DNA from: Bacillota bacterium
GTDB lineage: Bacteria > Bacillota > Clostridia > Lachnospirales > Cellulosilyticaceae
Assembly (NCBI GenBank): GCA_023415525.1
Contig: JAEZKI010000173.1
Location: 1-6,286, forward strand
Direction of reading: 5' to 3'
DNA length: 6,286 nucleotides
Shown: positions 1 through 5,628 of the stretch, one piece after another
Numbering within the stretch: position 1 is the first letter of the stretch
How the letters are laid out: each line of letters opens with the position of its first letter
Program-made: the position numbers and the translations under genes
The notes under the pieces: generated by a model
Database searches by the model: none
What the model saw: the letters and a program-made list of their open reading frames with translations, nothing else
Told to the model about the DNA's origin: nothing

Positions 1-1065
1 ACTACCTACTGAGGCAGGATTTTCTTCAAAAAGTACAGTTAAGTAACCCGAAAGCTTTTCTTGCAGCTCACTACCTGTAATAAAGGTAATATTGCAAGCA
101 GGAATGGCTTTTTTAGCTACATTAGCATCTACGATGTCATAGTCTCCTACTAGAATAGCTGCCTCTTCTACATTAGCATTTACATAGGCTGCAGAAACCG
201 CATAGTTAGCCAAAAAGTCTGTCACTACTTCTGGGTTTTCTTCTACAAAACTAGCCTGTGCTACCACAACACCTGTTATTAGTGCAGATGGGTTTTCTTT
301 ACCCTCTTGTAGTGCGTCCCATTCAGCAGTTAAATCTAGGGCGATGCGTAGTCCTTCTACTTTGTTTTGGGCTACCGTTACAAAGGGCTGTGGAAGTAAG
401 GCAATACTATTTTCAGTAGAAGCTAAGGCAGATAAACATTCCCCATGCTCACTTTTCCACTCAATGGTTACATCTGTTTCTGGGTCTATCCCATTGTTTT
501 TAAGAACATAATTCAGGTTGTATTCTGGCGTAGCACCTTTTCCACTTGCATAGATGGTTTTGCCAGCAAGGTCGCTAATACTTGAGATGCTCTCACCGTT
601 TTCTACTAGGTATAATACGCCTAGTGTATTGATAGCAAGTACACGGATTTGCCCTTCAGTACGATTATAGAGAACAGAAGATAAGTTGGCAGGTATAGCA
701 GCAATGTCCACTTTTTTTTGAATAAGCTGAGGGGTTACCTCATCTATTGCACTAGCGATAGTAAATTGGTAATTGTGATTAAAATCTAAGCCAGCATCTA
801 CATCTGACATAAACTTTGTAAGTCCCATAGCTGTTGGTCCTTTTAAAGAGAGGATAGATACATCCTTTTTTTCAGAGGTAACAATTTCAGGTTCAGGTGT
901 AGCCTCAGGTGATGTTTCGGGTGGAGTGGTGGTAGTGTCTACAGTTGTTTGTGTCGTGTGAATATCTGTCGTAGCTTGGTTATTACTAGTACATCCAGTG
1001 AGCATGACTGCCCCTAAAGATAGGGCCATCAAAGTAGTGAGTAGTGTTCTAAAACTTCTTTTCAT
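1..1065 (-). CDS. ABC-transporter substrate-binding lipoprotein (TauA/SsuA/NrtA-like), C-terminus cut by window edge
   Basis: The reading frame is open for 355 codons from the ATG at 1063-1065 to the window edge, so the stop lies outside. The product begins with a lipoprotein signal: a basic start (MKRSFR), a hydrophobic stretch and the lipobox LTGC with Cys25 as the lipidation site. A Thr/Pro/Glu-rich linker covers roughly residues 26-65. The domain that follows carries features I recognise from clostridial COG0715-type binding proteins: LKGPTAMGL near 74-82, DIAAIPANLSSVLYN, LAINTLGVLYLVE, and GKTIYASGKG. These place it in the NMT1/SsuA/NrtA fold group, held outside the membrane and handing a ligand to a permease. 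An AAGGGAG ribosome binding site lies at 1072-1078, six bases before the ATG. It follows the regulator gene by 19 bases with no terminator between, so the two are probably co-transcribed. Permease and ATPase genes probably lie beyond position 1 (inference). The ligand cannot be told from the sequence. Confidence 0.9.
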   Translation of the reverse strand, partial: MKRSFRTLLTTLMALSLGAVMLTGCTSNNQATTDIHTTQTTVDTTTTPPETSPEATPEPEIVTSEKKDVSILSLKGPTAMGLTKFMSDVDAGLDFNHNYQFTIASAIDEVTPQLIQKKVDIAAIPANLSSVLYNRTEGQIRVLAINTLGVLYLVENGESISSISDLAGKTIYASGKGATPEYNLNYVLKNNGIDPETDVTIEWKSEHGECLSALASTENSIALLPQPFVTVAQNKVEGLRIALDLTAEWDALQEGKENPSALITGVVVAQASFVEENPEVVTDFLANYAVSAAYVNANVEEAAILVGDYDIVDANVAKKAIPACNITFITGSELQEKLSGYLTVLFEENPASVGS

Positions 1066-1084
1066 TTTATTCTCCCTTATTAGT

Positions 1085-1741
1085 TTAATTTAAGAGACAT
1101 GCCTCTAATGCGTCTATATCTTCAATTAGAATATGATTTTTATCCTGTGTAATGATGGTTTGTTGCTTTAAAAAAGAGAGTTCTCTAAATAGTGCAGCCC
1201 GACTAATACCTAGCTGTTTTGCTAGCATTTCTTTGGAGTTTTCACAGCGAACTTTATTGGCAGCGTCCCGATTAGCTAAAAGATATTCAATGACTTTGAC
1301 ACGGCAGGACTGCATCGTGAGAAATTCTATTCGTTTCAGTAAAAACTGTATTTTTTCATTACAAAAACTAGCATATCGTAGAGCAAAATCAGTATCTTGT
1401 ACCAAGCATTTAGTCAGTACTGCCTTGGGGATGGAAAGGAGAGTAACAGCTGTACGACAGCGCATTACGGTATCCACATCATTGGGTACAAATAAATTAC
1501 AAATGCCAAAGCAATCCCCCTTACTTAGTGAGCTTAGTTGAATATCTGTACCGTCCAGGGCAACAGAATAGACATCTACTGTACCAGATAGGATGAGTCC
1601 CACAAAGTGTATCCCATCAATAGCATCGTGGATGATTTGACCTGAATGAAAATATTTTGTCGAAACAGTATGTGGATCTAACGCTATGCCTTTAAATAAG
1701 TAAGATGTTGATAATAGAACATTTAAATCATTAGTAGACAT
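1085..1741 (-). CDS. Crp/Fnr-family transcriptional regulator
   Basis: This 218-residue protein has the usual length and layout of the Crp/Fnr family. An N-terminal cyclic-nucleotide-binding-like beta barrel covers about 12-115 (FHSGQIIHDAIDGIHFVGLI, then LSGTVDVYSV and SLSKGDCFGI). A long dimer helix follows at about 118-145, then a C-terminal winged helix-turn-helix with SKEMLAKQLGISRAALFREL at about 169-188. The cAMP-contact signature of true CRP (the R-S-A region) is not evident, and there is no N-terminal Fnr-type cysteine cluster, so the effector is unknown. Several single cysteines are present, including 77, 81 and 95. A longer frame starts at 1837, but the ATG at 1739-1741 is preferred: it has an AGGAGG four bases upstream, and the extension would read through the gene's own promoter and palindrome. 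It is divergent from the GTPase operon and probably controls both directions (inference). Confidence 0.93.
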   Translation of the reverse strand: MSTNDLNVLLSTSYLFKGIALDPHTVSTKYFHSGQIIHDAIDGIHFVGLILSGTVDVYSVALDGTDIQLSSLSKGDCFGICNLFVPNDVDTVMRCRTAVTLLSIPKAVLTKCLVQDTDFALRYASFCNEKIQFLLKRIEFLTMQSCRVKVIEYLLANRDAANKVRCENSKEMLAKQLGISRAALFRELSFLKQQTIITQDKNHILIEDIDALEACLLN

Positions 1742-1745
1742 GATA

Positions 1746-1751
1746 CCTCCT
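1746..1751 (-). promoter_or_regulatory. Ribosome binding site that fixes the regulator start
   Basis: On the minus strand the sequence reads AGGAGGTATCATG, a perfect Shine-Dalgarno core four bases before the ATG at 1741. This supports the 218-residue product over the longer frame beginning at 1837. Confidence 0.8.
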
Positions 1752-1756
1752 AGTTG

Positions 1757-1772
1757 GTTAGTTGCAACTAAC
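1757..1772. promoter_or_regulatory. Perfect 16-bp palindrome, candidate operator for the Crp/Fnr regulator
   Basis: GTTAGTTGCAACTAAC is a perfect inverted repeat. Its geometry of two 5-bp half sites (GTTAG/CTAAC) around 6 bp matches the spacing of Crp-type sites (TGTGA-N6-TCACA), though the half-site sequence differs. It lies at about +2 to +17 of the regulator's predicted transcript and just upstream of its ribosome binding site. Binding there would be expected to block transcription, so negative autoregulation is the simplest reading (inference). Confidence 0.65.
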
Positions 1773-1780
1773 ATATAGTT

Positions 1781-1810
1781 ATTATAAGCATCTGTGCTTG
1801 TATTGGTCAA
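1781..1810 (-). promoter_or_regulatory. Sigma-A type promoter for the regulator-lipoprotein operon
   Basis: On the minus strand, TTGACC (1805-1810) is followed by an 18-bp spacer and a consensus TATAAT (1781-1786). The predicted start of transcription is near 1774, which leaves a 5' leader of about 33 bases containing the palindrome and the ribosome binding site. Confidence 0.75.
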
Positions 1811-1829
1811 TAAATATTTTTTATTCAAA

Positions 1830-1845
1830 AGTCTCATATGATACT
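1830..1845. promoter_or_regulatory. Near-perfect 16-bp inverted repeat upstream of the GTPase operon promoter
   Basis: AGTCTCATATGATACT pairs at seven of eight positions across its centre at 1837.5. The predicted transcription start of the plus-strand promoter is about 1879, so the centre falls at about -41.5, the standard position for class II activation by Crp/Fnr proteins. The half sites differ from those of the palindrome at 1757-1772, so binding by the same protein is not shown. Confidence 0.4.
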
Positions 1846-1872
1846 GACAATTAATGTGAGAATTGCTACATT
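1844..1872 (+). promoter_or_regulatory. Promoter for the GTPase-ABC-binding protein operon
   Basis: CTGACA (1844-1849), a 17-bp spacer and TACATT (1867-1872) preceded by TGC form an extended -10 promoter. The predicted start site is near 1879. The -35 box departs from consensus at one position and touches the inverted repeat at 1830-1845, which fits an activated promoter. Confidence 0.6.
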
Positions 1873-1902
1873 TAGAGCTAACTTAAAAGAATGGAGTACA
1901 CT

Positions 1903-2604
1903 ATGATTGAAAAAATTATTTTATTTTCAGGAGCTTCCTCAGTAGGGAAGACAGCTGTAATGAAAACACTAATCCCTCTTTTGAAACAAAGAGACCTAAC
2001 GACATGTATCTGTAAAATTGACTGTATCCATACAGAAGATGAGAAGGTATATAAAAAATTAAATGTAAAATGTGTAACAGGACTAAGCCAAGATATATGT
2101 CCAGACCACTACCTTGTATCCAATTTGCCCGAGTTATGGAAGTGGGCAGACCAAGAAGGTGGAGACTGGCTACTTGTAGAGACAGCAGGACTCTGCCATA
2201 GATGTTCACCAGCTACAGAGCTGATGCTATCTGGATGTGTCCTAGATGCTACTGCCAGCTATCGTGCACCAGAGAGCTTTGGCCCCATGCTATCACAGGC
2301 AGACTTTATTGTACTGACCAAAATAGATATGGTATCCCAAGCAGAAAAAGAGATACTTATGTGGAACATTAAAAAATTAAATATAGGGGCTAGATTATTC
2401 CCAGTAGATGGGTTAAGCGGATACGGGGTAGAAACCCTAATGGAATGGTTATATAAAGTACCAGCTAGAGAGAGCTTTGAAAATGATACTTTGCGTCATA
2501 CCATGCCTTGTGGTGTCTGCTCGTATTGTGTAGGAGAGACACGAGTAGGCTCTATGTTCCAGCAAGGGATAGTGGGCAAAATAGACTTTGGAGAGGTGAG
2601 GTAA
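1903..2604 (+). CDS. G3E-family P-loop GTPase (HypB/UreG/CobW-like), putative metallocentre or cofactor chaperone
   Basis: The 233-residue product begins with a P-loop, GASSVGKT (10-17). It continues with a switch I-like segment, KIDCIHTEDEKVYKK (38-52), which resembles the ND-x-TKEDAE stretch of UreG. Next come the Walker B/switch II region WLLVETAGLCHRCSP (89-103) and a base-recognition motif TKID (139-142) in place of NKxD. Known members load nickel, cobalt or other metals into enzymes using GTP. Cysteines lie at 66, 98 and 101, in regions that align loosely with the HypB metal ligands. A C-terminal CxxCxxC (203, 206, 209) suggests a second metal or iron-sulfur site. I chose the ATG at 1903 over one at 1891, because GGAG at 1893-1896 is well placed for 1903 and overlaps the other start. 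The stop overlaps the next ATG (TAATG), so translation is probably coupled. Client enzyme and metal are unknown. Confidence 0.85.
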   Translation: MIEKIILFSGASSVGKTAVMKTLIPLLKQRDLTTCICKIDCIHTEDEKVYKKLNVKCVTGLSQDICPDHYLVSNLPELWKWADQEGGDWLLVETAGLCHRCSPATELMLSGCVLDATASYRAPESFGPMLSQADFIVLTKIDMVSQAEKEILMWNIKKLNIGARLFPVDGLSGYGVETLMEWLYKVPARESFENDTLRHTMPCGVCSYCVGETRVGSMFQQGIVGKIDFGEVR

Positions 2605-3347
2605 TGCATACACTAACCATAAAAAGTGGTAGAGATAAACAAGGAGTGTCAGAAGGTTATACCACATTGACCCTACAATCGGGACAGCTCTATGCCATTG
2701 TAGGCAATACAGGCTCAGGAAAAAGCCGTCTCATTAAAGATATTGAGCAGCTTGCCCAAGGGGATACGGTAACCAATCGAACCGTGCTGTTAGATGATAA
2801 AATAGTAAGCAAAGCAGAGCGGATGGAGTGGTCATCAAAGGTAGTGGCCCATCTCTGTCAAAATATGCGATTTGTCTTAGATATTACAGTAGAGGAGTTT
2901 TTACAGCTTCATGCAAACTGCAGAGAGAAGACTATAGAGATAGAACAAGTAGTAGAAATGGCAAACAATATCACACCAGAACCCATCACTTTACAAGCCA
3001 ATCTGAATCTACTAAGTGGAGGGCAGACTCGTGCACTGATGATAGCTGATATAGCCATGATATGTGATAGTCCCATCGTGCTCATTGATGAAATAGAAAA
3101 TGCAGGTATTGATAAGGAGAAGGCCCTGCAGCTATTAATAGGTAAAGAAAAGCTTGTTTTGGTAGTGACACATGATGTACATACTGCATTAATGGCATCC
3201 ACGAGAGTAGTGATGAGAAATGGTGCAGTTAAAGACGTCATCCATAGAAGTGAAGGGGAAATAGAACTATATGAAGCATTAAGTGCGGCTTATAAAGAAC
3301 AGAAGATTTTACAAAACCAATTGAGACAGGGAGGAATACTAGGATGA
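2604..3347 (+). CDS. Stand-alone ABC ATPase, no permease partner in the operon
   Basis: The product has 247 residues and one complete nucleotide-binding domain. It shows Walker A GNTGSGKS (34-41), a Q-loop glutamine near 86 (HLCQNM), the signature LSGGQ (137-141), Walker B with the catalytic pair in PIVLIDEIENAGID (157-170; D162, E163) and the switch histidine in VVTHD (H190). All catalytic residues are present, so it should hydrolyse ATP. The start at 2604 overlaps the GTPase stop by one base, with GAGAGGTGAGG just upstream. An in-frame extension to 2508 would overlap the GTPase gene and is rejected. The next gene starts inside its stop codon (ATGA). No membrane protein is encoded in this operon. 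The ATPase either works with a permease encoded elsewhere, such as one beyond the lipoprotein gene, or is a soluble ATPase powering assembly or delivery with the GTPase and binding protein (inference). Confidence 0.88.
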   Translation: MHTLTIKSGRDKQGVSEGYTTLTLQSGQLYAIVGNTGSGKSRLIKDIEQLAQGDTVTNRTVLLDDKIVSKAERMEWSSKVVAHLCQNMRFVLDITVEEFLQLHANCREKTIEIEQVVEMANNITPEPITLQANLNLLSGGQTRALMIADIAMICDSPIVLIDEIENAGIDKEKALQLLIGKEKLVLVVTHDVHTALMASTRVVMRNGAVKDVIHRSEGEIELYEALSAAYKEQKILQNQLRQGGILG

Positions 3348-4237
3348 GAAAAGTTCTTTTATATTGGAATCATATTTGTATCTTACACAATCAAGAAAAA
3401 TTATTTTTAAAAGAGTTACAAACACAATTAAAGGCTCAAGGGATTGATTTAGAAATTCAGTTTTTTGGACTAGGCTATACGGAGCATATGTCAGATTATT
3501 TACGAAGAAACGATGCTATACTGCCTGATATGATTGTCTCAGCAGACTTAGAAGTATATGAAGATAGCCGTATTTATAACAAATTAAAAAAGTCACTCTA
3601 TCCACTAAGGGAACAAGCAAAGCTTAAATCAGGAAGGGCACTAGAGGTAGTAGATAGAGGAGTGGCACTCTTACCTTATGTGGCGATTCCATTAGTATAC
3701 TATACTTCTGACCCAACATGTTGTCAGGACAAAGAACTAATAGAAATAGAAGGCATGACTTTTGGTGGGATCAATAACTCAGCAGGTAAAACCATTGTAA
3801 AAGCAGTATGGAATCGATATGGCAAAGAAAGAGTAGCAGATTTTATTGAAAAAGCCAAGATTTATGATATGCCCATTAATTCTTTTGTAGAAACCCGTAA
3901 AGGAATCAATGAGATAGCCTTGGTACCTTCTCTATATGCCATGCGAGCAGACAATAAAAATTTTTATCAATGTGTTCCAAAAGAAGGCCCTATTTTAATC
4001 CCCTCCTATATTTGTGCCAGAAATACCATATCTCTAGATGTGGCACAATATATAATAGGGGAACTGTTTTCTGCTAAATGGAGTGATTTTTATAGACAAA
4101 AGGGGGATTTAATTTTATATCCTCCTATCGCTACTAATCATTCTTGGATAGATTTACAACAGTATTTTGTACCAGAAAAAGAGTGGCTAGAAAAGACGAC
4201 TGCCGAAGAATTTTATGAACTATATGATGTGATTTAG
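3344..4237 (+). CDS. Cytoplasmic protein with a periplasmic-binding-protein (type 2) fold
   Basis: This 297-residue protein resembles extracellular solute-binding proteins of the iron/anion type. It has ILPDMIVSADLEVYED (59-74) and a hinge-like LLPYVAIPLVYYTSD (109-123). A second-lobe stretch around FGGINNSAGKTIVKAVWNRYG (140-160) is followed by a C-terminal lobe with GELFSAKWSDFY (239-250). The start MRKVLLYWNHICILH has no signal peptide, lipobox or transmembrane helix, so the protein should stay in the cytoplasm. Potential metal ligands include H10, C12 and H15 in that N-terminal stretch, C126 and C127, C210 and C224. Its ATG overlaps the ATPase stop by four bases (ATGA), with AGGGAGGA at 3328-3335 as ribosome binding site. 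As last gene of the GTPase-ATPase operon, it may hold a ligand or metal complex inside the cell for the two NTPases (inference). I do not know a named homologue. Confidence 0.75.
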   Translation: MRKVLLYWNHICILHNQEKLFLKELQTQLKAQGIDLEIQFFGLGYTEHMSDYLRRNDAILPDMIVSADLEVYEDSRIYNKLKKSLYPLREQAKLKSGRALEVVDRGVALLPYVAIPLVYYTSDPTCCQDKELIEIEGMTFGGINNSAGKTIVKAVWNRYGKERVADFIEKAKIYDMPINSFVETRKGINEIALVPSLYAMRADNKNFYQCVPKEGPILIPSYICARNTISLDVAQYIIGELFSAKWSDFYRQKGDLILYPPIATNHSWIDLQQYFVPEKEWLEKTTAEEFYELYDVI

Positions 4238-4264
4238 TGATAAATAGTTACGGAAAGATATTAA

Positions 4265-4308
4265 AAATAAGCCCTATTTCATAGAAAACAATGAGATAGG
4301 GTTATTTT
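4265..4308 (+). terminator. Rho-independent terminator ending the GTPase operon
   Basis: The left arm (4265-4282) and right arm (4291-4308) form a stem of about 17 pairs with one G-U pair and one bulged G. The 8-base loop is AGAAAACA, and the right arm ends in TTATTTT. It begins 27 bases after the stop of the preceding gene. Confidence 0.85.
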
Positions 4309-4348
4309 GTACTACAAATATAAAGTTGACTATTTAAAAGGAATACAA

Positions 4349-4377
4349 TTGCTATTATGTAGATAGAGTGCTATTCT
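4349..4377 (+). promoter_or_regulatory. Probable extended -10 promoter for the small membrane protein
   Basis: TTGCTA (4349-4354), a 17-bp spacer and TATTCT (4372-4377) preceded by TGC fit an extended -10 promoter. The terminator upstream at 4265-4308 means this gene needs its own promoter. A TTGACT at 4326-4331 has no well-spaced -10 box. Confidence 0.45.
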
Positions 4378-4437
4378 CAAGTTTAAATAGGTATTTGAGA
4401 GGTAATGAGTATTTATAGGGAGTGGAGGATAATAAAA

Positions 4438-4752
4438 ATGAAAAAACTGGTGTTTTTCATACCTGCAATTATTTTTACAATTTTTTATGGCTTGGTAGCT
4501 TTAAGTGGATTAAGCCCTCATTCTATTGTAGGAGTATGGTTAGTACTATTTTGGGTTTCGGGTATTTTGTTAAGTAAAGCTGTGTTTTGGGGAGGCGTAT
4601 TGGGGGCAATTCCTGCTATTTCTTTTATTTATATGGGTACACAAGACACAGGACAAATTATTAGCGAAACCCCAATTGGCATTGTTATTTTGTTCTACTA
4701 TGTAGTATGTACTTATTACGTTTACAAAAAGAGTATTTCAAAGAGACACTAA
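4438..4752 (+). CDS. Small four-helix membrane protein of unknown function
   Basis: The 104-residue product is almost entirely hydrophobic. Likely membrane segments lie at about 4-22, 29-46, 48-66 and 77-96. The basic residues at the start (MKK) and end (KKSISKRH) predict both ends in the cytoplasm, which agrees with four segments. A longer frame starts at 4405, but GTGGAGG at 4422-4428, nine bases before the ATG at 4438, supports the shorter form. The upstream ATG has only two bases between a GAGAGG and the start. No conserved catalytic motif or cofactor ligand was seen, and I do not recognise the family. Promoter-like sequence and a terminator on the left suggest it is transcribed on its own. 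Confidence 0.75.
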   Translation: MKKLVFFIPAIIFTIFYGLVALSGLSPHSIVGVWLVLFWVSGILLSKAVFWGGVLGAIPAISFIYMGTQDTGQIISETPIGIVILFYYVVCTYYVYKKSISKRH

Positions 4753-4787
4753 ATAATTGCTGTTATGAGCATAATTTTAAGTAGAAT

Positions 4788-4845
4788 AAAGAACTTCTAT
4801 ATTCACTAAAACTTAAAGTTTAAGAGATAAAGAGAGAGGTTCTTT
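4788..4845 (+). terminator. Possible weak terminator after the membrane protein gene
   Basis: AAAGAACTTCT (4788-4798) can pair with AGAGGTTCTTT (4835-4845), one G-U pair included, around a long AT-rich loop that has its own small hairpin (AAACTTAAAGTTT). The pairing is GC-poor and only a short T run follows, so the call is weak. Confidence 0.3.
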
Positions 4846-4853
4846 TAGTTGTC

Positions 4854-4882
4854 TTGACAAAGAAACCACTCTATTTTATACT
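4854..4882 (+). promoter_or_regulatory. Strong sigma-A type promoter for the FmdE-like gene
   Basis: A consensus TTGACA (4854-4859), a 17-bp spacer and TATACT (4877-4882) make the best -35/-10 pair in the window. The start is predicted near 4889, giving a leader of about 45 bases. Confidence 0.75.
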
Positions 4883-4918
4883 TTTAAATTATGTAAACAA
4901 AAATGATAGTTAATTGAG

Positions 4919-4924
4919 AAGGAG
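4919..4924 (+). promoter_or_regulatory. Ribosome binding site supporting a TTG start
   Basis: AAGGAG lies nine bases before the TTG at 4934. The spacer is part of a run of nine T (4927-4935) that includes the first two bases of the start codon. Length changes in this run would alter ribosome-site spacing. Confidence 0.65.
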
Positions 4925-4933
4925 AATTTTTTT

Positions 4934-5458
4934 TTGAGAACGATAAAAATATATGATCGAAACGATTTAATTGAAATTTCATTTGAGGATATTAAGAAAT
5001 ATCATGGCTATGGTGCCTATATGGCACTTGGAGTTGGCTTCCGTGTAGTGGAAGCAGCTTTTAATGCATTATATGGAGATGAAATTCCAAATCGTAAAGA
5101 CATCTCTATTTTAAGTGGACATGGTGGACCTGGCTTCCGAGATGTATTTGAATTTGTTACGCGTGCTAAAACAAGAGAGGCCTATACAGTGGATGCCAAC
5201 TATCCAAAAGCACAGTATAATCCTTACTGGCCTACATCTTATGCTTATGTATTCACCAAATCTAATGGTGAGAGTGTTGAAGTGACACTAAAAGAAGATT
5301 TCTTGCCAGCTATTTTCTTCGATTATTTAAAAAAAGGTCGTGATCATTCATTTACGCCAGAAGAATATGCTCATTGTGAAGCTCTCAAACAAGAATTAGG
5401 CGATCGTGCCTATGAAATGCCAATTGAAGACTTATTAATAGTAAAAAGATTAAATTAA
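4934..5458 (+). CDS. Divergent FmdE-like (formylmethanofuran dehydrogenase subunit E-like) protein
   Basis: The 174-residue product has an FmdE-like core near its start: HGYGAYMALGVGFRVVEAAF (24-43) corresponds to the family's HGHxCPGxALGYR helix. ILSGHGGPGFRDVFEFVTRA (59-78) takes the place of the usual NDxCGVDAIQ segment. FmdE-fold domains bind metal in known members, and many free-standing bacterial homologues have no assigned role. The usual second histidine and the cysteine of the HGHxC motif are replaced here by tyrosine, alanine or tyrosine, while H24 is kept and H63 is available. The only cysteine is C148, so metal binding, if any, is altered. Translation starts at TTG, supported by AAGGAG nine bases upstream. 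The first internal ATG (M30) would remove H24 and half of the core helix. It has its own promoter and terminator, so it is a single-gene unit. The family call is by motif resemblance only. Confidence 0.7.
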   Translation: MRTIKIYDRNDLIEISFEDIKKYHGYGAYMALGVGFRVVEAAFNALYGDEIPNRKDISILSGHGGPGFRDVFEFVTRAKTREAYTVDANYPKAQYNPYWPTSYAYVFTKSNGESVEVTLKEDFLPAIFFDYLKKGRDHSFTPEEYAHCEALKQELGDRAYEMPIEDLLIVKRLN

Positions 5459-5468
5459 GTATAAAAAT

Positions 5469-5503
5469 AAAATGCTCTCTGTTAAGTAGACAGGGGGCAT
5501 TTT
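5469..5503 (+). terminator. Rho-independent terminator after the FmdE-like gene
   Basis: AAAATGCTCTCTGT (5469-5482) pairs fully over 14 positions, with two G-U pairs, to ACAGGGGGCATTTT (5490-5503), leaving a 7-base loop. It begins 11 bases after the stop. The run of A before it and T after it suggests it could work in both directions. Confidence 0.88.
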
Positions 5504-5565
5504 AATATATTTGATACTGTTTATTGAAGAACTACATAAAAAATACAACAAAAAAATGAAGAGTA

Positions 5566-5579
5566 TTTACAATTGTAAA
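5566..5579. promoter_or_regulatory. 14-bp palindrome with a BlaI/MecI/CopY-type operator core
   Basis: TTTACAATTGTAAA is a perfect inverted repeat containing TACAATTGTA, which fits the TACA-N2-TGTA core recognised by the BlaI/MecI/CopY repressor family. It covers the -35 box of the small-protein promoter, where a bound repressor would block RNA polymerase. AT-rich palindromes of this length can arise by chance, so the family assignment is tentative. Confidence 0.5.
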
Positions 5580-5594
5580 AATATATGGTATTTT
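5566..5594 (+). promoter_or_regulatory. Extended -10 promoter of the 51-residue small protein
   Basis: TTTACA (5566-5571), a 17-bp spacer and TATTTT (5589-5594) preceded by TGG form a plausible extended -10 promoter. The start is predicted near 5601, about 28 bases before the small gene's ATG. The -35 box is the left half of a palindrome. Confidence 0.6.
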
Positions 5595-5628
5595 TAGGGA
5601 AGAATATAACACTTAGGAGGTGAAAAGT

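Noticed and set aside
1152..1541. 129-codon plus-strand frame
   Set aside because: It lies fully inside the Crp/Fnr gene on the opposite strand and has no domain-like sequence or ribosome site.
1742..1837. N-terminal extension of the regulator to 250 residues, starting at 1837
   Set aside because: The extension reads through the regulator's own -35/-10 boxes and the palindrome, while the ATG at 1741 has a perfect AGGAGG.
1854..1871. ATGT...AATT...ACAT partial palindrome over the -10 box of the GTPase operon promoter
   Set aside because: Six of the 18 positions do not pair, and AT-rich promoter sequence gives such patterns often.
2508..2603. Extension of the ABC ATPase to 279 residues
   Set aside because: It would overlap the end of the GTPase gene in another frame, and the TAATG junction at 2602-2606 with a ribosome site is the natural start.
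2909..3241. 110-codon minus-strand frame
   Set aside because: It is antisense to the ABC ATPase, whose motifs are complete. The translation is not protein-like.
4405..4437. Longer N-terminus of the membrane protein
   Set aside because: The upstream ATG has only two bases between ribosome site and start, and the added residues (MSIYREWRIIK) precede an ordinary MKK membrane start.
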